A stretch of DNA of 64,000 nt, from positions 16,400 through 80,399 of the forward strand of contig CAZSRX010000015.1 in assembly GCA_964609675.1 (NCBI GenBank), given 5' to 3'. Below, one piece after another: positions 44,446 to 53,973 of this stretch. The translations under genes were made by a program, and so were the position numbers. Origin of the DNA: CAZSRX01 sp964609675 [NCBI: uncultured Bacteroidota bacterium]. Lineage in GTDB: Bacteria > CLD3 > SB21. A model generated the notes under the pieces. It was not told the origin of the DNA, searched no databases, and worked only from the letters and a program-made list of their open reading frames with translations. Numbering within the stretch: position 1 is the first letter of the stretch; each line of letters starts with the position of its first letter.

Positions 44446-47202
44446 CTAATGTCTTAATTCATAAGGCATAAGTTGCTGAATCATATCGAATTTAATGCGC
44501 GCGTAATCGAGCAGTTCCTGGTTCTCGATCGATTGCTCTTTGAGGCCATCGGCGGCGATGACGTATTTGTTGGTGTTCAGCGCTTCTTTGATGAACGTCA
44601 AAGAACTGAAAGTCTCGGCGATTATGCTGTTCAGCGTAACCAAGTAAAATACGCGGTACAGTGTTTTTTTGTCCAAAGCGTAAATCTGATCGCGCGCCGG
44701 AATCAGGTATTCCGGAAAGCTATTCGGGGTTATGGTGTAGGTTTTTTCCGCTTCTTCGCCGGTTTCCGGGTCAATCAGGGGCTTTCCGTTTTTATCTTTC
44801 TTGATGACTTTAACGTCGATTTTTCCGTATTTACCCTCGAAGCAGTCGCGGCAGATTTTATCGAGTGGCAAGGGCGGACGATTGACCGGATACCCGAGGT
44901 CGGATTTGAGGCGTTCGACTAACTGCTTGATGCCAAGTTCCACCTGAAGTTCCTTGTTACGGAGACGCGTGGAGCAATAACTGAGGAGCGCAATCGCCTC
45001 GTCGCTTAAGTCGTTCATTTTCTGGATGATTTTCACTTCTTCCCTACTGGCCTGATTGACGTTCGCGAGAATGTCCTCGCGGGTTTCAACCTGCTTCTGG
45101 AGGGAGTTAACGTCAATATGCTCGCGCGCTTCTTTGTATTCATACTGCTCCAGAATGGTCTTGGCATCGATGTTCTTGATGCTGCGCAGGAGTTCGTTCT
45201 GCGTCATGCGGATCAGCGGGCGTTTGCCCTTCCGCTTCAGTTCATACACTTCCATATCCCATCCGGATGCGATGAACTGGGCGATCATGATGCTGCGAAT
45301 TTTCTCGTACTTGCCGTAATAACCCGCCGGAAAGAGGCCTTTATTTTCCAACATCCGCTTATCGTGTTCTTCCGCGTCGGTAAACAGATCGAGAAATTTG
45401 TCGTCAATGATCTTATACACTTTTCCGCGTAGTTCCATGCGGGCGTTTTGCAGGTCTTGTTCGTGATTATCCCGCGCGAGGATATAATCAAACAACACGG
45501 CTTCGTCAATCAGGCGGAGCGCCCACTGGAGTTCCCGGTTATTGATGATATGATAAAGAATAATCCATTGTTCCTCAATCGGGCGGTCCTTAAGCGGCGT
45601 GTGTTTTTCTTTTTCCGGTACGGGCTTTTCCTGGCGATCAAAGCCGTTGTAATACACCGTCTCTTTCCCTTCGTGGCTGCCGTCGTATTCGTAACGCAGT
45701 TTTTTAATCTCTTTGAACAGATTGAACCTCCGGGTAAAGCTGTAGGTCAGCGAGAGGCGGCCGGCAAGAATTTTAATAATGGTCTCAGGCATCACATCGC
45801 CCATTTCCTGCTGAAGCGCCGCGGCGATATAAAACGACATCAGCGCGGAGGCGTGGCGTTTTTCAGCCGCGCGTTCGATGAATATCTCATGAATCAGCGG
45901 AAACTCGGATTGGTGTACAATAAAATGGCGGAACTGTTCCTGCGCCCGTTCATAGCCGTCAAACGTCGTGGTGTTGGTCATAATGCGGTTCAGGAAGAAG
46001 CGTATTTCCAGATCGGGTATTCGGTGGCGGTACTGCGCGGGCAGATTGTTCAGCACCGGCTCGCTATAAATCACCTCAAGACTGGTTTTGAGCTGTTCGC
46101 AAAACGCCCGGATTAAGCTATCCGTGAGCCGGATCTGCGATTCCGGGGCTATCAGCAACTTGCCGAAAGCATACATGACAAAGTGCGTAATCTTCGGCGG
46201 ATACGGACGGATGGTCTCAAAAAAAATACCCGCAAACGCCTCATTCCGCGTTTCTCCCAGGATATTTAAGATTTTTTTCTCGTCGAAAAAGAAGTAAATC
46301 AGTCCCTCCAGTTGTTCGAATTCGGGCAAGGCCGCCGCAATCTCCCGCCGTCGGGCATCGGTCAGCTTTTCTTCTTTCTGGTCTATTTGACGGATGGCAG
46401 CCTCAAGGGCATTCCACAGTTTCTGATCGGCCTGCTTTAGGTTCTTGTTTAAGTTTGTTTCCGATTTCAAGGCGCGGGTAAAGTCGTACAGGCCGGACAA
46501 CACCGTCTCCGCTTCGCCGACTTCTTTAAGGCGATCATAGAGAATCTGCGCGGTATAGAGCGAAAATTCAAACGGCATAATTTCATCGGCAATAATCCGG
46601 TTAAAAAACAAGGGATAGACATCCGAATCCAGGTCCAGCTTGCCGCCCCATCCGTCGTTGACTTTACGGTATCCCAGCGGGTACAGAACGTCGCAGAAAC
46701 GCGCGAACTGCCCTATGAGCTTCATCCACGATGCGGCGTCTTTTTTGGATTTAAGGTGCTCCGCATACCGGTCTATAACGCGCGAAAAACGGTCCACGTC
46801 ATCATCGGCGTCTAAAAAGGGCTTGAAAATGCTGAAAACATGATCCATCAGCGCGCGGAACTGGTCTATAAAACCGTCTGGATTATGGGTAATCAGCGGT
46901 TCCTTGCCGGTAACATACGATTCAATCTTTTCCGGCCGGATCGATTCGGCGCTGAGGTAGTCAAAAAGCCTCATATACATCAACCGCATGGTGATACCAA
47001 ACATCGGCAGCGCATTAGCATCCTTTACATCGGCCCGGCTTTCCTCCAGTCCGATCAGGATATTCATCAGCGACTTCAGAGCGGCCCGGGACGGTTGCCC
47101 CTGATCGTTTATCTTTGATTCCAGCTGGTCAATGTATTCATTATAAATATTCCGGACATCCTCATCCACGCCGGCGGTCAGAACATGTTTGGTATCAATC
47201 AT
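44446..47202 (-). CDS. Large helical protein of unknown family (918 aa)
   Basis: No signal peptide or membrane helix is visible, so it is probably cytoplasmic. It is almost wholly alpha-helical by composition, rich in Glu, Lys, Leu and Ile, with heptad-like stretches (for example AREHIDVNSLQKQVETREDI about 695-720). Near residue 790 a CRDCFEGKYGK segment is followed by a small beta/turn region (KKDKNGKPLIDPETGEEAEK), which may bind metal or nucleic acid. No catalytic motif is recognised. It heads the operon with the two solute-binding proteins but shares nothing visible with them. The start ATG 47202 has only a weak ribosome binding site. Confidence 0.75.
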   Translation of the reverse strand: MIDTKHVLTAGVDEDVRNIYNEYIDQLESKINDQGQPSRAALKSLMNILIGLEESRADVKDANALPMFGITMRLMYMRLFDYLSAESIRPEKIESYVTGKEPLITHNPDGFIDQFRALMDHVFSIFKPFLDADDDVDRFSRVIDRYAEHLKSKKDAASWMKLIGQFARFCDVLYPLGYRKVNDGWGGKLDLDSDVYPLFFNRIIADEIMPFEFSLYTAQILYDRLKEVGEAETVLSGLYDFTRALKSETNLNKNLKQADQKLWNALEAAIRQIDQKEEKLTDARRREIAAALPEFEQLEGLIYFFFDEKKILNILGETRNEAFAGIFFETIRPYPPKITHFVMYAFGKLLIAPESQIRLTDSLIRAFCEQLKTSLEVIYSEPVLNNLPAQYRHRIPDLEIRFFLNRIMTNTTTFDGYERAQEQFRHFIVHQSEFPLIHEIFIERAAEKRHASALMSFYIAAALQQEMGDVMPETIIKILAGRLSLTYSFTRRFNLFKEIKKLRYEYDGSHEGKETVYYNGFDRQEKPVPEKEKHTPLKDRPIEEQWIILYHIINNRELQWALRLIDEAVLFDYILARDNHEQDLQNARMELRGKVYKIIDDKFLDLFTDAEEHDKRMLENKGLFPAGYYGKYEKIRSIMIAQFIASGWDMEVYELKRKGKRPLIRMTQNELLRSIKNIDAKTILEQYEYKEAREHIDVNSLQKQVETREDILANVNQASREEVKIIQKMNDLSDEAIALLSYCSTRLRNKELQVELGIKQLVERLKSDLGYPVNRPPLPLDKICRDCFEGKYGKIDVKVIKKDKNGKPLIDPETGEEAEKTYTITPNSFPEYLIPARDQIYALDKKTLYRVFYLVTLNSIIAETFSSLTFIKEALNTNKYVIAADGLKEQSIENQELLDYARIKFDMIQQLMPYELRH

Positions 47203-47375
47203 AATGCTGCTGCTTCTCTATTTTTGATATAAATGTCTTTTCTGCAAAGTTAATTTTAATTAAGGGTATTTTAAAGTAAAAAGGTATTAAATACATTCAA
47301 AAAATGCAAAAAGAATAATCAGGAAATGGTGTTTTAAATGTTAAAGAGCTTTTTCATCAGCTTGTTTATCGTGTC

Positions 47376-47404
47376 TTGATTATTATCCTATGTTGCGTTA
47401 TATT
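47376..47404 (+). promoter_or_regulatory. Promoter of the pseudo-GH2/pyrE/valS operon
   Basis: TTGATT (47376-47381) and TATATT (47399-47404) are separated by 17 bp, about 68 bp before the first ATG. The 269-bp gap also holds the divergent start of the 918-residue gene and is otherwise AT-rich and featureless. Confidence 0.5.
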
Positions 47405-47471
47405 ATTAAGTTTTTGCTGCTGAAAATCCGGTATTCGTCCGGGCGTATTCAACGAACTTGGGTGTTTTATT

Positions 47472-50129
47472 ATGCAACGATGGATCTTGTTAGTTATGCT
47501 TTGTATGAATCCCTTTTTACTCAAAGCGGCCGGGGATATCACGATATACGGCGATAAAAACGGATATGACGGCGAAGTGCTGAAGAGTTATCTGATGCTG
47601 ACCGCTAAGCGTCAGGTACTGGATCTGGCCGGCGAATGGATGATAACCGCTGAGGGTATCAGCCGGAAAATCCAGGTGCCCAGTTGTTACGATTACAGCG
47701 GCATCGTCATTTATAAACGAACCTTTATACCGGACGAAACGTTCAGGGAAAAGCATTTCCGGCTGGTTTGTTTTGGCATCAATTACCGCTGTGATATCCG
47801 CATCAACGGAGAGTTTATAGGCAATTATGATTTTGGATACGGACACATCGAGGAAGACATTCCGGAGGGGCTGATACAAGCCGGACAAGCGAACACCATC
47901 GAAATTATTGTGGACAGCCGTGTGTGCGGGCGCAACAGCATTCCCACGATTGGCAGCGTGCTTCAGCCGAAGCCCTACGGCGGCATCGCGCGTGAAATAT
48001 TCCTGCTGGCGCTGCCGAAAATCTGCATCGAAAAATACGCCGTGGATTATCAGGTCAGCCGCGACCTGAGGCGTTGCGAGTTTACGCTGAATATGAATTT
48101 CAGAGATTACGGATACCGCTTCGAACTTCGCGACACGCTGCACAGTACGCTCGAAGAACGCAAGCCGGTCCGCTATCTGGTGGAAGTGTTCAGCGAAGAC
48201 GAGCCCGAACCGGTTTTTACCAACCGTTACAAAAAATACCGCAGTGTATGGGAAATTCCGAAGATTCGGGAGCGTAACGAGGAAAACGTACTGTTGATGA
48301 GCAATCAATCGGCGGTTGAAACCCGGTTTACACTGGAGAAACCCGTCTTCTGGAACTACAGCAGTCCGTACCGGTACCGGATGGTCCTTTCGCTGATGGT
48401 GGCGGATACGCTGGCTGACCAGATCCAGATGCCGGTCGGAATCAGCCAGGTGCAGGTCATGGACAAGAAAATTATTTTCAATTCCCAGTCGCTGGGAATT
48501 AACGGCGTGGAGTATTACGAAGATTATTTTAATCAGGGCAACACGTTGTCGTACGCCGTGATGGAACAGGACGCGCGGAAGATCAAGGAACTGGGGGCCA
48601 ATGCGGTTTATTTCAAAAACCATCCCCCGCATCCGTATTTTCTGGAATTATGCAACCGTTACGGACTGCTGGTTTTTTACCAGATACCGGTTCATTATCA
48701 GACCGGCGATATGCTTTACCGCGAGGGCTACATCGAGGACGTGAGAAACTATTACCGCAATCTTATCCAGCGGTACCGGATGAATCCCTGTATCGCCGCC
48801 TGGGGGATTGGCGATGGCCTGGATTTCGGCGATGCCCGCGCCAACGATTACCTGTCGGCAATAGTACCGATGATCCGCTATGAGGACCGGCGGCCGGTAT
48901 TTGCAACCTCATATTTCGGCGTGACCCAGGACGCTTTTTTACAGAATGTGGACATCATCAATCTGGACATCCGCAACCATGTGCTGAACGACATCAATTC
49001 GTTCCTGTCCAAACAGATCGCGCGCAAAGACAACAACGTGCTGCTGTTGTCTTACGGTCAGCATATTTTCTCAAACAACCAGAACGGCTACAGCGACCGC
49101 ACGTCCACGAAATTCCAGGCTAAATTTATTGCGGACATGTTCAAGCGCATTCAGGAAATGCGAATCACCGGCGGCTTTATCCGATCTTACAACGATTTTA
49201 CGGTTAACCGTTCCTATATCTATGCTAATCCCAACGCCGACCCGACCATTTACACCACGGGTCTGGTCACGGACAAACGTAAGGAACGTTACGCGTACGG
49301 TATTGTCAAAAGCATCTATACCGGGGACAAGTACGAACCCATCCCGGTCGGCACAGCGGAAACGGTTTATCCGAAAACCTATCCCGTGGTCGGCCTGCTG
49401 CTGGTAATTGTGTTTATCGTCTTCTACCGGAAAAGTGAGAAGTTCGGCGGCAGTATTTTCCGTTCGATTACTAAAGTAAGCAATTTCTTCGCGGATGTCC
49501 GGGAAAACCGGGTGATAGCGGTCTGGCCGTCCGTGGTCATAGTCCTTCTGAGCAGTGTGACCTGGTCCACCATGCTTTCCATTATCTTTTTTGAACTGCG
49601 ACGCAACCAGATACTGGATGAAACGATAGCGCTATTGATTGTATCGCCGGCAGTGAAAAGCTGGTTAGACGCGCTTACCTGGCAGCCGGAGCTGTTTGTG
49701 CTGGGCATGAGCGCGTTTATCGGCGGCTTGCATTTTCTGGCGGCCGCACTGATAAAATTATTTGCGCTGGTTTTTAAATCGTCGCTCTCATTCCAGCAGG
49801 CGCTCATTGCTGGCTTTTGGAGCGGCTCCCATCATCTGCTGCTGATTCCGTGCGTCATCCTGTTCCAACGGCTGGTGAACTCTGATTTTTTCCTTGTGCT
49901 GGCTATAATCGCCGTACTGGCAATGACCGTATGGCACTTGGTTCGCTTGTTACGTATTTTTAAAATCCTGTACGACGCTTCCTGGTTTAAAACATCGCTG
50001 GTGTTTGGCGGATTGCTGTTCCTGACGCTGCTGTTCGGCAGTCTGCATTATGCCTCGCGGTATCATGGATTCGATATGATGTCTCTGGTTTATAAAATGT
50101 ACGCCAGCGGCAATTATCTGAATGAATAA
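47472..50129 (+). CDS. Degenerate glycoside hydrolase family 2 protein fused to a membrane domain
   Basis: 885 residues. After a signal segment (about 1-20) comes a GH2-like jelly-roll domain (LDLAGEWMITAEG, YKRTFIPDETFREKHFRLVC, IRINGEFIGNYDFGYGHIE), an Ig-like domain and a TIM-barrel domain (LGINGVEYYEDYFNQGNTLS, ARKIKELGANAVYFKNHPPH). The acid/base motif NE reads GD (AAWGIGDGLDF, about 440) and the nucleophile Glu position reads Ser (LLLSYGQHIF, about 525), so both catalytic acids seem lost. From about 638 it has five to six transmembrane helices, which is not a standard GH2 arrangement. A carbohydrate-binding or sensing role is inference. pyrE follows 24 bp later. Confidence 0.8.
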   Translation: MQRWILLVMLCMNPFLLKAAGDITIYGDKNGYDGEVLKSYLMLTAKRQVLDLAGEWMITAEGISRKIQVPSCYDYSGIVIYKRTFIPDETFREKHFRLVCFGINYRCDIRINGEFIGNYDFGYGHIEEDIPEGLIQAGQANTIEIIVDSRVCGRNSIPTIGSVLQPKPYGGIAREIFLLALPKICIEKYAVDYQVSRDLRRCEFTLNMNFRDYGYRFELRDTLHSTLEERKPVRYLVEVFSEDEPEPVFTNRYKKYRSVWEIPKIRERNEENVLLMSNQSAVETRFTLEKPVFWNYSSPYRYRMVLSLMVADTLADQIQMPVGISQVQVMDKKIIFNSQSLGINGVEYYEDYFNQGNTLSYAVMEQDARKIKELGANAVYFKNHPPHPYFLELCNRYGLLVFYQIPVHYQTGDMLYREGYIEDVRNYYRNLIQRYRMNPCIAAWGIGDGLDFGDARANDYLSAIVPMIRYEDRRPVFATSYFGVTQDAFLQNVDIINLDIRNHVLNDINSFLSKQIARKDNNVLLLSYGQHIFSNNQNGYSDRTSTKFQAKFIADMFKRIQEMRITGGFIRSYNDFTVNRSYIYANPNADPTIYTTGLVTDKRKERYAYGIVKSIYTGDKYEPIPVGTAETVYPKTYPVVGLLLVIVFIVFYRKSEKFGGSIFRSITKVSNFFADVRENRVIAVWPSVVIVLLSSVTWSTMLSIIFFELRRNQILDETIALLIVSPAVKSWLDALTWQPELFVLGMSAFIGGLHFLAAALIKLFALVFKSSLSFQQALIAGFWSGSHHLLLIPCVILFQRLVNSDFFLVLAIIAVLAMTVWHLVRLLRIFKILYDASWFKTSLVFGGLLFLTLLFGSLHYASRYHGFDMMSLVYKMYASGNYLNE

Positions 50130-50153
50130 CCGCACGGAAAGGATTTGTGATAT

Positions 50154-50750
50154 ATGGATAAAGAAAAAATAATACAGATATTCCGGGACGCGGGCGCCCT
50201 GCTGGACGGCCATTTTATCCTGACATCAGGCGCTCACAGCCCGCAGTATTTTCAGTGTGCCCAGGTCCTGCAGTATCCGCGGTATGCCGAAGAACTCTGC
50301 GGCGTGATAGCCGATCATTACCGCGATGCGGCAATAGAAACCGTAGCGGCGCCGGCAGTCGGCGGGATTCTTGTTGCGCACGAAGTTGCCCGGGCGCTTA
50401 ACGCGCGCTGCATCTTTGCCGAACGGGAAGCTGGCGCGATGCGTTTCCGGCGCGGATTTGGGCTTCGGGTAAACGAACGCGTTCTGGTTGTCGAGGATGT
50501 GGTAACCACCGGCGGCTCCCTGCAGGAGGTGGTGACGCTGTGCCGTCAGTTGAAGGCCGACGTATGCGGGGTCGGGTTTCTGGTAGACCGAAGCGGCGGC
50601 ATTTCCTTCTCCGTACCGCATTTTTCGCTTTTGCAGATGGCTGTTGAAAAATATTCTCCCGATCAATGTCCGTTGTGCCGTGAAGGAAAACGGCCGCCCG
50701 TGAAACCCGGAAGCCGATACCTTTCCGAGAAAGACGCCGCCGGAACATGA
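50154..50750 (+). CDS. pyrE: Orotate phosphoribosyltransferase
   Basis: 198 residues; forms OMP from orotate and PRPP in pyrimidine synthesis. GALLDGHFILTSGAHSPQYF and APAVGGILVAHEVARAL are typical, as is the PRPP loop VLVVEDVVTTGGSLQEVV. The C-terminal CPLCREGKRPPVKPGSRYL extension with two Cys is common in this lineage's version. Its stop overlaps the next start by 4 bp (ATGA), indicating coupled translation. Confidence 0.93.
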   Translation: MDKEKIIQIFRDAGALLDGHFILTSGAHSPQYFQCAQVLQYPRYAEELCGVIADHYRDAAIETVAAPAVGGILVAHEVARALNARCIFAEREAGAMRFRRGFGLRVNERVLVVEDVVTTGGSLQEVVTLCRQLKADVCGVGFLVDRSGGISFSVPHFSLLQMAVEKYSPDQCPLCREGKRPPVKPGSRYLSEKDAAGT

Positions 50751-51559
50751 ACCGCGTCCTCCAGGGTGTTTCCGACCGTACACCGGCCTTTACCGCCTGC
50801 GTGCTGGGCAGCGGCAGTAAAGGCAATAGTATTTACATACGCGCCGGCGGAACGGCAATGCTGGTCGATGCCGGATTCAGTTATCGCCAGCTTACAGCGC
50901 GTCTGGCCGCCATCGGCGTGGATCCCGGCGATATCCGCCATATTTTTATCACGCACGAACATACCGATCATATTTCCGCCCTGAAACTTTTTTCGAAAAA
51001 CCACGCCGTGACGCTCCATCTGAATGCCGGAACGCATCGGGCTATTGGGCATGAAATACCTAAGCGGGCCTGTGTACATGTTTTTAATAAACCTTTTGCG
51101 CTGGGACCGGTAGCCGTTCATCCGTTTCCCACTCCGCATGACGCCGCCGAACCGGTCGGATATGCCTTTATCTATGAAGGATTAAAAATCAGTATTGCCA
51201 CCGACCTTGGGCACGGATCCTTGACGGTCATCGATGCCATTCGCAACAGTCACGCCATGATTCTCGAATCCAACCATGATGAATCCATGTTGTGGAACGG
51301 GCCGTATTCATGGCCGCTGAAACAGCGCATCGCCGGTCCGAACGGCCATTTGTCGAACCTTCAGGCCGCACAGATGCTGAAAGCGGTGCATCATCCGGAG
51401 CTCCGGTATGTGTTTCTTGCGCATCTCAGTCAGGAAAATAATCATCCTAAGCTTGCTTTCGATTCCGTGTTTAATTACCTTGAGGAAACGTTCAACACCA
51501 CCGGTACGCAACTGCTGATGACGCGGCAAGATACCGTATCACCAACCATACGATTATAG
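50747..51559 (+). CDS. MBL-fold metallo-hydrolase (YycJ/WalJ-like)
   Basis: 270 residues. The start ACVLGSGSKGNSIYIRAGGT is the hallmark of the YycJ group, followed by the metal site THEHTDHISALK (HXHXDH) and further ligands in TPHDAAEPVGYAF, IATDLGHG and FLAHLSQENNHP. Such enzymes are dinuclear zinc hydrolases; B. subtilis YycJ affects DNA repair and cell-wall signalling. The actual substrate, possibly DNA or RNA ends, is uncertain. It overlaps pyrE by 4 bp and precedes a helical protein by 14 bp. Confidence 0.88.
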   Translation: MNRVLQGVSDRTPAFTACVLGSGSKGNSIYIRAGGTAMLVDAGFSYRQLTARLAAIGVDPGDIRHIFITHEHTDHISALKLFSKNHAVTLHLNAGTHRAIGHEIPKRACVHVFNKPFALGPVAVHPFPTPHDAAEPVGYAFIYEGLKISIATDLGHGSLTVIDAIRNSHAMILESNHDESMLWNGPYSWPLKQRIAGPNGHLSNLQAAQMLKAVHHPELRYVFLAHLSQENNHPKLAFDSVFNYLEETFNTTGTQLLMTRQDTVSPTIRL

Positions 51560-51573
51560 AGAGAAAAAAGACG

Positions 51574-53379
51574 ATGACGGAACTCAGCGATCAAAATGAA
51601 AAAGAAAAAAAAGAACTGCCGATCAACGCCGAACAACTGATTGAAACCGATGCGCACCCTCATCGGGATGCCGATGAACTCAAAAATGTCCTTACGGCCT
51701 ATTACCGTCAGCCGCTTCCGTTTGATCTCGATTTAATCCGGCACCTGAAAGAACAACCTCCGGGCTTAAGGCAAAGCATTAAAAACGATCCGTTCTACCT
51801 GCAGGTTGGCAAATACCTGCATATTCTTGATTTCAGCGAAGAAGAGCGCATCCGGTTGGCCCATGAAAGCGAGATCCATGAATTGACGGTATTTCTTCTT
51901 TTTGAACGCGACCTGGACGTGCTTTCTGTCGTTTTCGAAAGTCCGCGCCTCCCCATTAAAAACCTGCTGGACTACATCAATCTTATCAAAGAACGCGATA
52001 TCGACCGGCAGGACGATAAAATTCTCAAGGTTGCCCAGCAAATAATGAAGCGGCGCAGCCGCAGGATTATTAAAGCCCGCGAAATCCAAATGCTGTCGGT
52101 AGAACCCGTGGACCAAGAAAAGGTGACGGGCTTGCTGGCGTACCTCACGGATGACGACCCCTATATTCAGAGTGCAGCTTCCAACGCGCTTTCTTCAGTA
52201 GACGCCGAAATAATTATTTCCCTGCTCAGCCAGAAGGGTATTATCACACAACTGAGAACTTTGCTGCCGCGACATCAGGCCGGGGCTCTGTTTCAGATTC
52301 TCGACAAAGCTGAGAAAATCGTTCTGCGCACCCGGCACGGCAGCCTGATGCTCGATCATATAACGGCCGAAGATTACCGTAAAATGGAAAGTTCCATTCG
52401 CCAGAGTTTATATAATCTTAAATTGCTTGAAATGGAAGAATGCCGCAACGATCCTTCCGATTTGTTTAACCTCAGCCTGCTGGTGTATTTTCATCTGGAT
52501 CCGGACCCGCAACTCGCCCGGAAAGCCGCGGAAATTCTGGATCTGAATGACATCTTTGATCTGCTCGTCGATGAAACCACTCCACACCGTCTGGTCAATG
52601 ACATGCTGGCAATCATCGAAAAACATCCCGATCCATCCGTGCGCAGCCGCGTGCATGAAATCCGGCTCCGCGAAGCCGAACGGGTGAATAAAAAACTGAA
52701 AGAGATCGAAGTCAGCGTCAACGCCTATTTTGACGTGATTTTTCAATCCCTCGGATACGTACGCATCAATGACCGCAAGGACGCCGTTCAGATACTCAAA
52801 ACCGCTCTGAATTTCCTGCATCAGTATCATGTGGAATCCAGTCAGTCCTATTCCGAAAAACTCGGTCAATCCGATACCTTCATCAACGAGGCCATCGCCT
52901 ATTACCAGAATACGATCAACAGCATTTACCTGGATACCAAAAAAGAAATATTTGCCGAAATGCAGCAAATCCAGTCCATGATCGGGCATGTGATGGACCT
53001 GAAAGAATTCCGCTTTGACGAGGACCGCCGCGCAACCGACGAGGCCGTGGAGGAGGAAATTCTCAACAAAGCCGCGATGATCTGGCGCGTTTCCATCAGC
53101 CGCTATCTTGGAAGAATCAAGGACCTCGACGAAATGCTGCACATGAAATTTGCCAAGATTTATCAGGAAATCGATCCCAAAGCTAAAATGGAAGTCATTG
53201 AAGATGAGCTCCACGTGGCCATTATGGAACTAGAAACCTCGCACAAGGAATCCGTGGATTGCAAATTGAGGATTCCGTGCCGCGAATGCAAACGCCGTGG
53301 ATGCGCCGCCGAGCGCTTTTTGCTTCAGTGCGATTTTTTGCTGGATGAAATCCAGCGCCTGACCCGTCATACGGCCTGA
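51574..53379 (+). CDS. Helical-repeat protein with a C-terminal Cys cluster, unknown family
   Basis: 601 residues, soluble. The N-terminus is acidic and disordered (about 1-35). Residues 40-390 look like HEAT/armadillo-type helical pairs (VTGLLAYLTDDDPYIQSAAS, DPQLARKAAEILDLNDIFDL, HPDPSVRSRVHEIRLREAE). A second helical region (about 400-555) may form a coiled coil. Near the end, CKLRIPCRECKRRGC (about 563-577) gives CX5CX2CX4C, a plausible zinc or Fe-S site, with one more Cys downstream. Related HEAT proteins in cyclic-nucleotide or repair contexts exist, but no domain is firmly assigned. It lies between an MBL nuclease-like gene and a DNA glycosylase gene, which hints at DNA maintenance. 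Confidence 0.75.
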   Translation: MTELSDQNEKEKKELPINAEQLIETDAHPHRDADELKNVLTAYYRQPLPFDLDLIRHLKEQPPGLRQSIKNDPFYLQVGKYLHILDFSEEERIRLAHESEIHELTVFLLFERDLDVLSVVFESPRLPIKNLLDYINLIKERDIDRQDDKILKVAQQIMKRRSRRIIKAREIQMLSVEPVDQEKVTGLLAYLTDDDPYIQSAASNALSSVDAEIIISLLSQKGIITQLRTLLPRHQAGALFQILDKAEKIVLRTRHGSLMLDHITAEDYRKMESSIRQSLYNLKLLEMEECRNDPSDLFNLSLLVYFHLDPDPQLARKAAEILDLNDIFDLLVDETTPHRLVNDMLAIIEKHPDPSVRSRVHEIRLREAERVNKKLKEIEVSVNAYFDVIFQSLGYVRINDRKDAVQILKTALNFLHQYHVESSQSYSEKLGQSDTFINEAIAYYQNTINSIYLDTKKEIFAEMQQIQSMIGHVMDLKEFRFDEDRRATDEAVEEEILNKAAMIWRVSISRYLGRIKDLDEMLHMKFAKIYQEIDPKAKMEVIEDELHVAIMELETSHKESVDCKLRIPCRECKRRGCAAERFLLQCDFLLDEIQRLTRHTA

Positions 53380-53382
53380 TCC

Positions 53383-53973
53383 ATGAAAAAATTGAAACGC
53401 TCGTTCTATCGCCGACCGTTACTGGAAGTGGCGCCGGAACTGTTGGGCAAAATTCTGGTGCGCCGTTCGGGGGCCACGCTCACTTCCGGCCGTATTGTTG
53501 AAGTGGAAGCTTACGGCGGGCAGGATGATCCGGCTTCGCACGCTTTCCGCGGCCTGAGTGAAAGAAATGAAGTGATGTTCGGTGAGGCCGGTTATGCTTA
53601 TGTGTATTTTATCTACGGCATGTATTATTGCGTAAATGCGGTATGTGACCGGCCCGGCCGGGCGGGCGCCTGCCTGATCCGCGCGCTGGAACCCCTGGAG
53701 GGCACAGGGCTTATGATGCGGCGCCGTCGGACTCACGACCGCCGCAACCTGACGAACGGGCCCGGAAAATTATGCGCGGCGATGAACATTGACCGACGAT
53801 TGAACGGCTGTGACCTGCTCGGCGATACGCTGTTTATAGCAGATGACGGCGGCGCCGGATTTTCTGTGGAGCGTTCCAAGCGCATCGGAATCCGCCAGGC
53901 ACAAAACCGCCTGTGGCGGTTTTACATAGCCGACAATCCTTACGTTTCCGCGCACCGCAGGAGGCCGGCCTGA
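53383..53973 (+). CDS. mpg: 3-methyladenine DNA glycosylase (AAG/MPG family)
   Basis: 196 residues; removes alkylated and deaminated purines in base excision repair. RIVEVEAYGGQDDPASHAFRG contains the catalytic Glu and DNA contacts; GYAYVYFIYGMYYCVNAV is the intercalating Tyr region; LIRALEPLEGTGLMMRRR and NLTNGPGKLCAAM are also typical. Full length. Its stop overlaps the next ATG (TGATG). Confidence 0.93.
   Translation: MKKLKRSFYRRPLLEVAPELLGKILVRRSGATLTSGRIVEVEAYGGQDDPASHAFRGLSERNEVMFGEAGYAYVYFIYGMYYCVNAVCDRPGRAGACLIRALEPLEGTGLMMRRRRTHDRRNLTNGPGKLCAAMNIDRRLNGCDLLGDTLFIADDGGAGFSVERSKRIGIRQAQNRLWRFYIADNPYVSAHRRRPA

Noticed and set aside
47517-48632. A 371-codon minus-strand frame opposite the GH2-like gene
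   Set aside because: It lies wholly within the pseudo-GH2 coding region, with no start signal or domain.
52408-53214. A 268-codon minus-strand frame opposite the HEAT-like gene
   Set aside because: Antisense shadow; the translation is low-complexity hydrophobic/acidic without any motif.
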